A DNA stretch of 60,782 nucleotides, taken from NCBI GenBank assembly GCA_009746045.1, contig RPFO01001001.1, forward strand, positions 1 through 60,782, written 5' to 3'. Shown piece after piece: positions 17,622-28,300 of this stretch. Position 1 is the stretch's first letter. The number at the start of each line of letters is the position of its first letter. A program made the translations under genes and the position numbers. Source of the stretch: Mesostigma viride (taxonomy: Eukaryota > Streptophyta > Mesostigmatophyceae > Mesostigmatales > Mesostigmataceae). The notes beneath the pieces were generated by a model, which saw nothing but the letters and a program-made list of their open reading frames with translations, did no database searches and was not told the DNA's origin.

Positions 17622-18547
17622 TCAATTCGTCTCCTTGGCTATCTCCCGGAATATCACGTCCAGCCCCTCCTGTTTCTTCATGATGTCCGCCTGTCTAAAC
17701 GGGTTGCTCACCCACTCGACCACCTTCTTTGGGTTGTTGTCCGCGTCTTCCTCCAACCACCTCTCGGGCGTTTCCGTCATCACCTGGTAGATGTACTCTT
17801 CCTTGAGGAATTTCTGAAGTTTGGTCTTGTCGCTGATGTCCACCTTCTCGTTGGCCGCGATCACCCCGTCCTTGTCTCTATCCAACCTCTCCAACATCTT
17901 GTCGGTGAATCCGAAGTCCAACATGTCGTCGCAGAACCCGATGATGGCCGCCGTCGCCAATTTCACCTTCACGGTCTCTCCGTCCGTCGTCTTGTAGCTG
18001 TACTCGTAATTGTATATTTTGTCCTTGAAAGTGTCGAAGTCCTTGGGCCACTGCTTCTTGTAGGTACTCAGGAACGCTTCCAACTTCGCGTTGTGAGCCA
18101 TGGCTTCGGGGGACAGGTTTTTGCCCTCCACCCTCGTATTCTCGTACTGCTTCTGAACCAACTCGTACGACTTTTTGACGAACTCTAGGAACGGGACTTC
18201 TTTATTCTGGCACCGTTTTCTCAGCGTCGCGTACAGGATGGCCCCTATCGGATTCGCCGCCATGGCCGCTAGGATGCCGCACCCGATCTTCTTGAGAATT
18301 TTCTTCGCCATCTCCACGCTCTTGAACACGCCTGCCATGATCCCGGACGCGAGTCCGCGGATCCACGCCCACGCGGACCTGAACTTCACCATGATGGTCA
18401 CCACCGCGGCCGTGAACAAGAGGATCAGGAACAGGAAAACCGCGCCCCCGACTCCGATACCCCCCCGTCGCCCGACACGGCGATGTTGGGAGAAGCGCCC
18501 TGTGATTGCATCGAGGACATGGCGTTCATCGCGAACAATTGCGCCAT
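17622..18547 (-). CDS. Membrane-anchored virion-type protein (one frameshift)
   Basis: About 308 codons from MAQLFAMNAMSSMQ (18547), with TTTATACACAG ~10-18 bases upstream. The frame changes at a C7 run (18460-18466). After correction the N-terminus continues into a transmembrane helix (GAVFLFLILLFTAAVVTIMV). A second amphipathic/hydrophobic part (GIMAGVFKS...IGCGILAAM) follows. The C-terminal domain contains LDRDKDGVIAANEKVD, which looks like one EF-hand-type calcium loop (DRDKDGVIAANE). The calcium link is tentative. Confidence 0.6.
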
Positions 18548-18565
18548 GGGCCGACTGTGTATAAA

Positions 18566-18799
18566 TTACTTGCTTATTTTCTTCGCGATCGTCTGCGGAA
18601 AACGAGTCTCCTCGAACGCCTTGTTGACGCCCGTCGTCTCGAGCACGACGTGAGCTATGGCGACGGACAACGCGAATTGGACGAATATCCAGGGCGACTC
18701 GTTCGACAGATCCGGACGGCGAGATACCGCGACGGCGTGGACGAAAAAATGCACGATGGTCGCCACGACGACACGCACAAACAATTCACGAAAGTTCAT
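18566..18799 (-). CDS. Small two-pass membrane protein
   Basis: 77 residues with two hydrophobic segments (VRVVVATIVHFFVHAVAV and WIFVQFALSVAIAHVVL). A GAATATATG core lies ~12 bases before the start. Typical of small virion membrane proteins; function unknown. Confidence 0.6.
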   Translation of the reverse strand: MNFRELFVRVVVATIVHFFVHAVAVSRRPDLSNESPWIFVQFALSVAIAHVVLETTGVNKAFEETRFPQTIAKKISK

Positions 18800-18831
18800 A
18801 TTCGTTCATATATTCGTTAATTAAAATTCGT

Positions 18832-19863
18832 TCATTCCATCACTTGCACGGTTTTCGAGAGGACTCCCATCACCCACTTCTGCACCTCGAGCTGTCCGTT
18901 CGCGTTGACCGTGAACCTGTACTTGGTGCCTCCGTTGCCTATCTCCAGCGACCCTAGAACGTCGACCACTCCCGACCCCGCCTCCAGCGCGAGAGTCGAA
19001 GAAGCCGTGGACTTGATGACCAGTGAGGAGATGTTGAACCCGTCGCCGTCCACCGCCCCGGGCGTCACATGGTCGATGACCAGATGCCCCGATGGGTTGT
19101 CTCCCGAATCGTCCGGGACACGGGGGAACACGTCCACGCTCGTGGAGGACGCGATCCTCACGTTCGCCCCCGCCTCCGTCGCCTCCAACCTCAACTGCTC
19201 GGCTCCAGAACGGATCGTCAAATCCGCCGTGCCGCTCGACGAAAGGGTGGCGCGGGCCGTCGTCGTCCCGGTGTTCGTATAGTCCGCACTCTTGTGCACG
19301 CCCAGATTCAACGTCGCGAGATTGTTGGACACGTCCTTGCCGAACACCTTGACGGCATCGCCAGACCCCGTCGCTCCGTTTCCTTTGTACGCGTGCAGCT
19401 CGCCCACAGTGACCACGTGCGTGTCGTCGCCGTCTAGTGCCCTCGCTCCGGACAACACGAGGTCGTCGTTCGTCGACTTCAAGACGCTGTGTTTCCCGGT
19501 CGTGTACGCCGGATTCGTCACATCTCCTTGCAAGTTGAGCGACGCTAACGTGGTCTCCACCACCGTGATGCCCGACACCTCCGCCGATCCTCCTCCCCCG
19601 CCGCCCCCCTCGACGCCAGTCGGTGTCACTTCGAGATTGGTCGTGCCGGAGGAGAGAGACACCGAGTCCGCGCCGAACACGATGGACGGCTGCTCATTCG
19701 GAGGCACGCCTTCCCGATAGTACACGAGCTTCATGTTCGTCCCGTCCTGCACGATTCGCAGGACTCCGGTCTCGGTAAAATCTTCATTGTGCGTGGTGAT
19801 GCTCTTGGTGTGGACGGAGTTGAAATACAACGTCCCTTGCGGCGAGAGAAGGTGGGGAGGCAT
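18832..19863 (-). CDS. Fibre-like beta-rich structural protein
   Basis: 343 residues rich in Ser, Thr, Gly, Val and Asp, with many short beta-strand patterns (DLVLSGARAL, ATLSSSGTADLTIRSG) and a Gly linker (EGGGGGGGSA). No Cys. TAGTATATAACC lies ~10-20 bases upstream. It is next to the larger fibre-like gene at 19916 and shares its repeated LVL and SG-rich style. I read it as a particle surface fibre or tail-like protein; the host-binding role is inferred. Confidence 0.6.
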   Translation of the reverse strand: MPPHLLSPQGTLYFNSVHTKSITTHNEDFTETGVLRIVQDGTNMKLVYYREGVPPNEQPSIVFGADSVSLSSGTTNLEVTPTGVEGGGGGGGSAEVSGITVVETTLASLNLQGDVTNPAYTTGKHSVLKSTNDDLVLSGARALDGDDTHVVTVGELHAYKGNGATGSGDAVKVFGKDVSNNLATLNLGVHKSADYTNTGTTTARATLSSSGTADLTIRSGAEQLRLEATEAGANVRIASSTSVDVFPRVPDDSGDNPSGHLVIDHVTPGAVDGDGFNISSLVIKSTASSTLALEAGSGVVDVLGSLEIGNGGTKYRFTVNANGQLEVQKWVMGVLSKTVQVME

Positions 19864-19915
19864 GTTCTCGGTTATATACTATACACATTAAAACTCTCAC
19901 GAATACACCTCACGT

Positions 19916-22723
19916 TTAGGGCTTGTTCAGGGCCTCAAACACCACGTCCGTGGCCGCCAGGTCAGACGCGCCGTTGCCGAGACCGGGCATCAGGTTGACC
20001 CCCGCGTCGTTCGCGGGCCGCGGATTCCCTAGCACCAGATTCGACGAGTCCGACCCCTGCCACTTCACAAGCTGGATGGACTCGTCGTCCGCGATGCGGA
20101 AGGCGTAGGATACTGTCAGCGGGGCGGCGTCGTACTCGTCGCTGTAGCGGTAGAGCTGCGAATCACCGCTCAGGAGCGAGCTTGCCACGCGCACGTCGTC
20201 GTACCAGATGTCGTATCCCGTCACGGTGGTCAACGTCTTGCTGCCTAGGGACAGCCGCCGAGTGAGGATGTTCACGCCCGAGACGTTCGAAACGGTCCAC
20301 GCCCTCAGCACGCCGTTGATGAAGAGCTTCGGGGCGCCTGTGTCAAGCTGGAGGCCTAGGACGAAGGCGTTCGACCCGACGACGACCTCGGCGGTCTCGT
20401 TGGTCTGCGACCCGTCGGTCACGCTGAGTTTGCCGGCACTGCTGACGGTCACGCGCAAGAACCCGCCAATCTGGTTGTTGTCGCCGTACGATAAGATTTC
20501 CAGCCCATTGGCGCCCGCAACGTTGAGCGCCGTCTTGGGCTGCACGGTGGCAACGACGGTGATGTTGGTGGTCCCGAGAGGCAGGACGGTGCCCGCGTCG
20601 GTGACAGAAACGGCTCCGTTCCCCTGCGCCGTGTTGTTCGTCTTCAGGACTCCTCCGGCGACGGAGGCGGGAGTGGTGCCCTGTGCGACAAGCGTCAGAC
20701 TGCCGACATCCGATCCGAGACCGGACCCGAACGTCCACAGGGCCTTCTCGAGGGTGGAGGACGGGAGGGTTGATAGCAGGATGGAGGAGCCTGGCGCCTT
20801 GCGGAGGGCCGGGTCTATGGATCGCGTGAGGACGAGCTGGCCTCCCTTGATCTCCCAATAAGAGCCTGTGTAATCGCCCTTGTCCTGGTCGGCGGAGGCG
20901 CTGACGCCCGCGTTCCACTTGATGGACCTCTCGACGTCGACGCCCGCGACCGCGCCGTCGCCCTGCACCATGATGCCCGCGGAATCGGACGCCGCGTTCG
21001 TGGCCTTTGTGACGGACTCGACGCGCACGTTGTCGAAGTAGAAGGAGGCCGCCGACGCGTCCGCCCCGAAGTGGCCCAGGTACAGCGTGGGTGTCGAGGC
21101 GAAGGACAGGGCGCCCAGGGCGGACAGGTGGCCCGCCCCGCCGCCCACCAGCACCTGGGGGACGGAGTTGACCAGCAGGGAGACGGAGGACGTCGTCGGG
21201 TCCCTGCGCACGACGATCTTGGCGGCCGTGCCCGCCGTCAGAAGCGCCGCGTTGGTGGTGGTGGCCGTGTATACGCCGTCCGTCAGGATCAGCTTGTCGG
21301 AGGCCTGGTGGTAGTAGAGGCGCAGGTATACGCCGCCGATGGAGCCGTACGCCAGGAGGAACGAGTTCGAGGTGGGAAGCGCGGAGACGGGGGTGACGTT
21401 GGCGGAGACCTGCACGCCGACGGAGCCGTAGGGCCACGAGGCGGACGAGGCGGACGCGTTGTGACCGGCGGCGGTCACCTCGAGCCTCTGGTTGGCGAGC
21501 ACGGCCCCGGTGATGGACATGCTGACGGCGGCCACGGTGTCGGTCGCGGGAGTGCCGGCGTCGAAGGGCCAGTAGGAGACCGTGACGTCCGCGGGCGTGC
21601 CGAGAGCCAGCAGCTTGTCCTGCAGCTGCACCGTGGTGGTGACGGTGTTCACGCTGTTGTAGGTGCCCGTGACGTTCAGGTTCCCCGTGACGTTGATCTC
21701 GCCGGACGCCGAGGTGAGCTCGAGCCCCCCGACGGAGGTGGTGAGCTTGCCGCCGCTTCCGCCGGTCTTGGTGAGGACGAGATCGCTGTTCACGTTGACG
21801 GCGGTGGCGCCGGACAGCGACAGGGCGTCGCGACTGGTGGTGATGGCGGCGTCGGTGAACTTGACGTGCTCGACGGCGACGCTGGAGCCGGACACGGCGG
21901 TGTCGCCCGTGATCCACAGGTGCTCGCCCTTGTTGGAGGCCCCGCCCTTCGAAGCCACCGTGAGGATGGTGGCGTTGGTCGCGTAGGCGTGGGAGGAGCT
22001 CTCGAGGGACTCGTTGAACGTCACGACCATCTTGCTGTCCGGGTCCTCTCCCCGCACGGTGGTCTTGGGCACGATCTCGACGTTGTTGTTGGCGGCGAGA
22101 CGGACCTTGTCGGCCGCCGTGACGCGGGCCTGGGATCCGGAGTACACCTCGAGATCCTTGGTGCCCGCGTCGATCTGAGCCCGCCAGTCCGTGGCGCCCG
22201 TCTGATTGCCGCTGTTGAGCCCCGAGTTGTGATAGAAGCCCATGCGAAGGTCGAAGTTCTCGTTGCCGCTCTCGCACCGCACGGCGAAGGCGTCCGGAGG
22301 AGTGACGATGTCCGCGGTGTGGGCGGGCTTGTGAGCCACGAGACGGCTGTCCTCGGCGATCACCTCGTAGGAGGAGGAGACGCCCTTCAGAACGAGATGC
22401 GCACTCTTGGACGTGATGGCGGCGTTGCCGGACTCGACCGTGTCGTTGTCCTTGCTGTAGTTGGCGCTAGTGACCGTGACCGTGGGCAGGTCCACGCCGC
22501 CCAGCACCTCGAGATTCCCGTGGCAGATCACCTTGTTGGAGGCGTCCAGCACGAGAGATCCCACGTCGTTGAACTGCTTCTTGTTCGGAACCAGGTCGAT
22601 GGATTCCATGCCTACGATCTTGATGTTCTGGTTGGTGGCCGACAGGTTGTCGTCGGACCACAGCTCGTTCATGTAGGAACGGAGGAGACGCGAAGAGCCC
22701 AAGTTGGAGCACAAGACAGACAT
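19916..22723 (-). CDS. Large fibre-like protein with two LamG/concanavalin-like domains
   Basis: 935 residues. The N-terminal ~380 residues are Asp/Ser/Val-rich beta repeats like those at 18832. Two similar globular parts follow, about residues 385-570 (YWPFDAG ... FYFDNVRVES) and 655-850 (LWTFGSG ... YDIWYDDVRVAS). Both have the layout of a laminin-G/concanavalin-type jelly-roll, which often binds glycans. The C-terminus is short and polar. Probably the major surface adhesin; binding is inferred from fold resemblance. Confidence 0.62.
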   Translation of the reverse strand: MSVLCSNLGSSRLLRSYMNELWSDDNLSATNQNIKIVGMESIDLVPNKKQFNDVGSLVLDASNKVICHGNLEVLGGVDLPTVTVTSANYSKDNDTVESGNAAITSKSAHLVLKGVSSSYEVIAEDSRLVAHKPAHTADIVTPPDAFAVRCESGNENFDLRMGFYHNSGLNSGNQTGATDWRAQIDAGTKDLEVYSGSQARVTAADKVRLAANNNVEIVPKTTVRGEDPDSKMVVTFNESLESSSHAYATNATILTVASKGGASNKGEHLWITGDTAVSGSSVAVEHVKFTDAAITTSRDALSLSGATAVNVNSDLVLTKTGGSGGKLTTSVGGLELTSASGEINVTGNLNVTGTYNSVNTVTTTVQLQDKLLALGTPADVTVSYWPFDAGTPATDTVAAVSMSITGAVLANQRLEVTAAGHNASASSASWPYGSVGVQVSANVTPVSALPTSNSFLLAYGSIGGVYLRLYYHQASDKLILTDGVYTATTTNAALLTAGTAAKIVVRRDPTTSSVSLLVNSVPQVLVGGGAGHLSALGALSFASTPTLYLGHFGADASAASFYFDNVRVESVTKATNAASDSAGIMVQGDGAVAGVDVERSIKWNAGVSASADQDKGDYTGSYWEIKGGQLVLTRSIDPALRKAPGSSILLSTLPSSTLEKALWTFGSGLGSDVGSLTLVAQGTTPASVAGGVLKTNNTAQGNGAVSVTDAGTVLPLGTTNITVVATVQPKTALNVAGANGLEILSYGDNNQIGGFLRVTVSSAGKLSVTDGSQTNETAEVVVGSNAFVLGLQLDTGAPKLFINGVLRAWTVSNVSGVNILTRRLSLGSKTLTTVTGYDIWYDDVRVASSLLSGDSQLYRYSDEYDAAPLTVSYAFRIADDESIQLVKWQGSDSSNLVLGNPRPANDAGVNLMPGLGNGASDLAATDVVFEALNKP

Positions 22724-22760
22724 TCTTTATTAGGAACAAGGTAATTTATTTTACGTGTGT

Positions 22761-23207
22761 CTAAGGCCGGGGTACGGCGGTCATCATCGTGTTTGCCATT
22801 CCCGACGCCACGGATTTCGTTTCCCATCTCTTGTTCAGTAGGTAAAAGGCGATGGCCGCGATGACGCCGCCCGCCACGATGTACTTGATGGCGTTGTTGC
22901 GAGCCTCCTCTCCCGCGATCTGTCGGATGCGACAGTCCATGATCGCCTGTTGCCGCAGCCGTGCCGCGTGGATCTCCGCGGGGCTGGGCCCCTGGTGAGC
23001 CTGCACCCCCTGCGCGGCCTGCGACTGCGGCGAGCGCCTCATGTGAGACGGCGCGATGGGGGCCGATAAACTGCCGCGCGGGTTCGGCGCGATCGTCTCC
23101 TGAAAAGGAGGCGTGTCTCCGGAGGGGTGCATGGGCGTGGCCATGGGCACGCGAGTGTCCTCGCCGGACGGCGAAAAGCTGTACGCTTCGGAGAGAGGAG
23201 TCCCCAT
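22761..23207 (-). CDS. Single-pass membrane protein with disordered N-terminus
   Basis: 148 residues from MGTPLSEAYSF (23207). AGTATACC lies ~10-20 bases upstream, so the longer open frame before it is not used. Pro/Ser-rich first ~75 residues; helical stretch (HAARLRQQAIMDCRIRQIA); transmembrane helix YIVAGGVIAAIAFYLL near residue 115. Typical virion membrane protein; function unknown. Confidence 0.6.
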   Translation of the reverse strand: MGTPLSEAYSFSPSGEDTRVPMATPMHPSGDTPPFQETIAPNPRGSLSAPIAPSHMRRSPQSQAAQGVQAHQGPSPAEIHAARLRQQAIMDCRIRQIAGEEARNNAIKYIVAGGVIAAIAFYLLNKRWETKSVASGMANTMMTAVPRP

Positions 23208-23290
23208 ATTCGATGGTATACTAGTGGCATAGAATTGGGTTCGGCGCATTCGAACGCATTATCGCAGGAACCGCGATGGCGGCCGGCCGT

Positions 23291-23938
23291 CTAGTCGACG
23301 TACTCGTCCATGGTGACCGCGGCCGTTTTGAACCGTTTCGCCACCACCTCCCTCCTCTTCGTCTTGAGCGCGGGCTCGACGAGCTGGGCGTAGATTCGCT
23401 TGATATACTTCTCGATGTAATGACTGTCGTCGCCCACGGGGAGTTCCGGAAGCGCGATCCAATCGGCGATCACGTTCAGGAATTTGGAGATGCACTTCAC
23501 CTCCTTCTCTTCCGTGACGGGATACAGCACCTGGGAGAAGAACTTCTCGAACTCCTCCTTGTTGGCGCACGAGAGCAGGACGGGGATCAGACGCTCCAAC
23601 GCTCGCAGCGCCCTCCTCGCGTCGAGAGCGATGGTCTCCTCCGCGGATTTCCACCCGTCCAAAATCAACTCCACATCCTTCTTCATCTGCTCCGGGATGT
23701 CCTTTTGCGCTTGGATCTGCATGAGACAGAGCACTTCCGCGTCGCTTACCGTCTCCCTCAGGTCCCTCGTCTCCAACACCGCGGCCAGGCGGACGACGAG
23801 CGTCTTCATGAGTCTCTTGCACGCTTGGAGGTCCTCGAGGCCGGTCAGGTTGCTAAGCCCCTGGACCGCGGACGCGGGGAAGGTCCACTTGTGGATGTGC
23901 CCGTCGATCTTGACTTTGACGTCCATGTCACTTACCAT
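23291..23938 (-). CDS. Unrecognised all-helical protein
   Basis: Up to 215 residues; MVSDMDVK or the internal MDVKVK could be the start. After a short beta region (VKVKIDGHIHKWTFP) it is almost entirely predicted helix (CKRLMKTLVVRLAAVLE, KSAEETIALDARRALRALERL). No motif recognised. It lies between membrane-protein genes on the same strand, which suggests a virion or assembly role. Confidence 0.58.
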   Translation of the reverse strand: MVSDMDVKVKIDGHIHKWTFPASAVQGLSNLTGLEDLQACKRLMKTLVVRLAAVLETRDLRETVSDAEVLCLMQIQAQKDIPEQMKKDVELILDGWKSAEETIALDARRALRALERLIPVLLSCANKEEFEKFFSQVLYPVTEEKEVKCISKFLNVIADWIALPELPVGDDSHYIEKYIKRIYAQLVEPALKTKRREVVAKRFKTAAVTMDEYVD

Positions 23939-23990
23939 ACTCGCTGACTTTTTCGGGGCTCACTAAACGCGCTCACGGCTGGGCGACGTT

Positions 23991-24209
23991 CTAGTCGTTT
24001 TTCGTGAACACGTATAGAACGATCACCACGATGACGAAGAAGACGCCCCCTCCGCCCCAAAACTGTAGAGTCTTCGCGCGTTCTTTCAGGTTCTCCGGGC
24101 TCGTCCTCGGTCCAATGTCGCTCGAGATCAAACCGGCGATGAACGAGCATACGAAGGCGAACAAAACGATGAAGGCGTACTTTTTCACTTTCTCGATGCC
24201 AGTCAGCAT
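23991..24209 (-). CDS. Small two-pass membrane protein
   Basis: 72 residues with hydrophobic segments AFIVLFAFVCSFIAGLI and VFFVIVVIVLYVF. AGTATATTAGATAG lies 10-25 bases upstream. It marks the left side of the divergence point (24,209/24,291) between the minus- and plus-strand virion clusters. Confidence 0.62.
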   Translation of the reverse strand: MLTGIEKVKKYAFIVLFAFVCSFIAGLISSDIGPRTSPENLKERAKTLQFWGGGGVFFVIVVIVLYVFTKND

Positions 24210-24290
24210 TGTCGATTCTATCTAATATACTTCGAAATTTTTTCTTCGTCCCAATCCCGTTCCACTTTATCTCAGGCTGTTTCAAATACC

Positions 24291-24827
24291 ATGTCGTCCG
24301 TGAAGGCGTTCAACAAGCTGCTGAGGCAGTTCCTGGAGGAGCTCGAGCTGGCGTTTCCGAAGGAGAAGGGCATCGCCGGGGCTTTGGCGGCTCTGAGCCT
24401 CGCCCAGAAGACTTCCCCGCGCGCCCCGGCGGAGGCGTTCATGGAATCCGCGCAGGCGCACGTGGAGCGCATCATGGCCAGGGACGCGACGTTTTTCCTC
24501 GACGGGACGGCCAAGAACATCCAGGTGCTGCAGGGGATCAATATCGAGGAGCTGTGGTCCAAGGCGTCCACCCCGACCAAGGAGGCCATCTGGCAGTACT
24601 TGCACTCTCTCCTGATGCTGGGAATCGGCATCACGCAGATCCCCGCGGAGATCATGCAGCAGGCGGAGCTCGTGGCCGAACAGCTGGCGATGAAGTTGGA
24701 GAAGGAGGGTGGGGACCCGTTCCAGCTGATGTCTCAACTCATCGGTAGAATGAGCAAGGAGCTGACCGACGGGCCCGCCGAGCCCGACGGGGCGCAGTCG
24801 GACGCAAAGGCGTTGCCGCCTGTCTAA
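24291..24827 (+). CDS. Conserved giant-virus helical protein
   Basis: 178 residues. FNKLLRQFLEELELAFP near the N-terminus and EELWSKASTPTKEAIWQYLHSLL in the middle form a pattern I recall from a small conserved family in nucleocytoplasmic large DNA viruses. The C-terminus is acidic. No enzyme motif. First gene of the plus-strand virion cluster. Confidence 0.6.
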   Translation: MSSVKAFNKLLRQFLEELELAFPKEKGIAGALAALSLAQKTSPRAPAEAFMESAQAHVERIMARDATFFLDGTAKNIQVLQGINIEELWSKASTPTKEAIWQYLHSLLMLGIGITQIPAEIMQQAELVAEQLAMKLEKEGGDPFQLMSQLIGRMSKELTDGPAEPDGAQSDAKALPPV

Positions 24828-24854
24828 AAACTATGCGCATCTAATATAAACGAA

Positions 24855-25322
24855 ATGTCCTTTTTCAACGGATTGTTGGACTCACCCACCACCTTTTGGC
24901 CGTTCACGTCCGCCCTCAGCTCTCGCGAAAAGTGCTTGGCGGCCAAACGGTTCTCGTTCTACATCTTTCTGTTCGGCGCGCTGGCTTTCCTCATAGGCAT
25001 ATCCAGCGGCAGTCCGCGCATGATCGCGGACGGGTGGCAGCTGCTGGTTTTAGGCATCCTTCTTTTCATCGTTTCCCACGCCGTGTTCACCATAGACGAA
25101 CGGCTCGATACGCGCAAGAAGCAGAGAAAGCGAGAGTGCGACCTCAAGAACAATCCGTACAGCAATTACACGCCCGGCAGGGCTCTAGGCACGGTGCCGG
25201 ACGAGGCGTGCGTGTGTCCTCGCGACACCTACATGTCCATCCAGGAGCCGACGGAGTGGGCGGACACGACCCGTTTCTTGACGGTGCCGAAGGTCGATTT
25301 CGACAAGCGTCGTGAGTGGTAA
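24855..25322 (+). CDS. Two-pass membrane protein with NPYSNYTPG motif
   Basis: 155 residues. Membrane segments are SFYIFLFGALAFLIGI and WQLLVLGILLFIVSHAVF. After a basic stretch comes CDLKNNPYSNYTPG and a CVCP pair, resembling the Cys plus NPxxN motif of a conserved virion membrane protein family in large DNA viruses (from memory, moderate confidence). CTAATATAAACG lies just before the start. Spaced 19 bp from the DDE gene downstream. Confidence 0.6.
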   Translation: MSFFNGLLDSPTTFWPFTSALSSREKCLAAKRFSFYIFLFGALAFLIGISSGSPRMIADGWQLLVLGILLFIVSHAVFTIDERLDTRKKQRKRECDLKNNPYSNYTPGRALGTVPDEACVCPRDTYMSIQEPTEWADTTRFLTVPKVDFDKRREW

Positions 25323-25341
25323 TTGTTTCTAGGGGCATTGT

Positions 25342-28300
25342 ATGGAGCCGCGTCCTATCGAGTGGGGGAAGGCACACAGTCTCCATTTCCGGCAGCAAGT
25401 CGCATTGGAGGTCGAGAGGGCGAAAGAACAGGTCCCGCGCCAGACGACGTTAGAGAGCATCGCGCAAAAGTACGGGATCGACCGCAAGACGGCGTGGAAG
25501 TACCACAAGCTGTACGTGTCGGATAAACTCAACAACGTCGATTACGCGGATCGGACCCTAGTGCAATCGAGCGTGTTGCGGCCTCTGGCGCGAAAGGCGA
25601 AAGTGGTCGACGAGACGAACGGCGAACTTACGTTCCAGCACAGGCATCGGCAGACGAGATTGGAAAAGGCGTTCGGCGACAAAAAAGACGCGGTCCTGCA
25701 GCTGTTGGCGAGCATTCAATTATCCGCACCTCAGCTGACAGCGGAAGATATCGTGTATTTCGAGCGTCTTTCGAGATCCAACCAGCGCCACGTGGGGGCC
25801 GAACAGGTGTGGGGGCCGCTAGAGAAAATGCAGAGTGAGGTCGAACATCCGAACGACCCCACCAAGATGGTCACGGCCATCGAACTCCTCCACGAATTGA
25901 AAGGGATATTGACGTCCCTCCCCGACAAGCCGCACATAGACGCGAAAGACGTCGTCGTCGCGCGCCGGAGACACGAGCTCTCGTTCAAGGTGCTGAACTA
26001 CGATCACGTCGAGAAGGATAACGAGGCGGTCCAGCTCGCGAAGAAGAACTTCGTGAAGTTCCAAGGGCACATTTACGCCGAGGACTGCGTGTTCGTGGAC
26101 GAGTTCAGCGTCGTCATGAACATGTCGCTGCCTCGCGGATGGGCAAAGAAGGGGGAAATGCCGTACATCCGCAAGAGGGAGCAGTCCGATTCTAGGACGG
26201 AGGTGTTGGCCGCGATGAAGTGGCCCGACGACGACAAAAAGGGGCCGTGCTTCTTTCTGCGGATCTTCCCCCCCATTCCCGGCCGGATCGCCAACCAGAA
26301 TCCGCTGTTGGACTCCCCGTCCATGGCCCCCGTGGCCGAGACGCTTCAGAACAAGGTGTGGTGGAAGGGGGTTTGTCTGATCGTGGGCGACTGGTGTTAT
26401 CGCACGGGGGGCGACGAGCGACGGGCGAAACACGAGATTCTATTGCACCGATTGAGCGACGCGCTATCGGGGTTGGCGAGTCACGAGTTTTTCGTCGACC
26501 TGTTCGCGAACGGGACGCTACCCCGCGCGAGTCAAGTGGTGGCCAATGTGGACAAGATCCGGTTCTGGGTGAGGGGAAAAAACTCGGACGAGTTGGAGCT
26601 CGACGGGGAGAAAGTCTCGTGTTTGACCATGCGAAGGGAGTTTTGGGAGTCGATGGAAGAGGAGGGGTTTCTCGACAAATCGAAGAACGCCACCTTCACT
26701 CCCGTGCTTTCCATCGTCCCTCTGCGCGGTCGAGGCGACGGCGACGGGGACGACGGGGGCGAGGGGGAACACGAGTTGAGCGAGGAGGAAAGAACGGAGA
26801 GGATCCAGTTCGTCCTTCGCCTGGCCGCTCACGATTTCGCGTTCTCGAGTTTTTTCAACGAGCACAATTACTCCATCGACTCTCTTCGCTACGGCGAGGA
26901 CCTGAGCGACCCGACGTGGATGGACGGCGGCAACCCGGATTGGAACGTCGCCACCATGACCAAGGAGAAGGCGGAGGACGCCAGGACGAGCGGGCTTACG
27001 TTCGACAACTCCGGCAGGGGGGATATGGCGGAAGACGCGGAGGACGGTGTGCAATCGGCGCTGGATTTCCTGGTGTCCGCCATGAAACACAAGAGCTACA
27101 AGGAGATGTTCGTGGCGCTGTTCTCGGACGACGTGACACTACCGCTGCGTAGGGAGCTTGACAAGGGCTACAAGTCTCGAGCTCACGATCTGTATTCGCG
27201 CGAGTACGCGGCGCTGTGGACTTCGGACCCTGGCGCGAACCGCAGAAAGCAGACGGCTCGCAACCGCGGGCTGGTTCACGCCATATTCAAATCGATCAAC
27301 ATCGGCGTGCGCGTGCCCAAATCCTCGAACACGTTCGTGTATCTGAAACCCTACGAGATGGTGTGTCAACTGTGGAAGATCGTGCACATCTTCGAGGGAG
27401 ACAAGTCCCTGTTGGGCGAACCTCGGTACATCCCGGAACGACAGGGCGAAGGGTACACCTACGAGAAGTCGGACAACGTGCTCGTCGCGGACCCGCACTA
27501 CAACGGCGACCATTTCCCGGTGAATTTCCGCGACATCGTTTCCGGTTTGAAAAAACGGGGAAGCGAGGTCACGAAGTCCTACGAGACGAAAGAGAGGGTC
27601 CCAGAAATTCGTTTATTGAATTCGCAGAGACGGGAGAGCAACCTAGGATCCTCTCCGTTCACTCCGAACAGCTCCTACTTCAAGATGTTCCTGAAAAGCC
27701 TTCCTCCGAGTTTCGTGAACGGCAAGACCATCATAATGGACGGCGCGTCGTACCATTCCCCCCCACGGCTTCCGAGCTCGGCAAGAACAAAGCCCTGCCC
27801 GACGCCTCGCGCGTCTTCCCCATCGGGGAGTTGAGCGAGAACGCCAGGATGCTGAGGGGGAGAGGGGCGGGCGACGGGTTGCTCTTACCGCCGACCGAGA
27901 ACTCGTGGCAGTCCCGCTCGCTCGCCCTGGTCTTCACTCCTCCCTACTCTCCCGAGTTCAACCCCATCGAGCTGGCTTTCAACGTGGGAAAACACTACGT
28001 TCGGCAGCAGACGTCGCGCAACAAGCGCAGTCGCAAAAACCTCTCCATCGCCATCATCAACGCGTTTCATCAACACATTCGACCGCACGCGGTGAAGAAC
28101 TTCATTCTGTGTTCCGGATTCAGCTCCGTCGAGCGCATGGTCCGCCACGTGGACGGGAAGCGGCGAGGGTGCACGGCCCGGTTCGTGGAAGGCAAGTTCC
28201 CCGACCCGTCGAAACCGGCGAAAACGTCGAACCAGGTGCACGACTATCGCAACCCCGAGATGAAGGACGTGGCGGACTATGAGGCGGATCCGGAAGCCAG

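Noticed and set aside
21071-22744. 557-codon plus-strand frame opposite the fibre gene
   Set aside because: Antisense shadow: Gly/Val/Asp-rich without motifs, whereas the minus strand shows repeated LamG-like domains.
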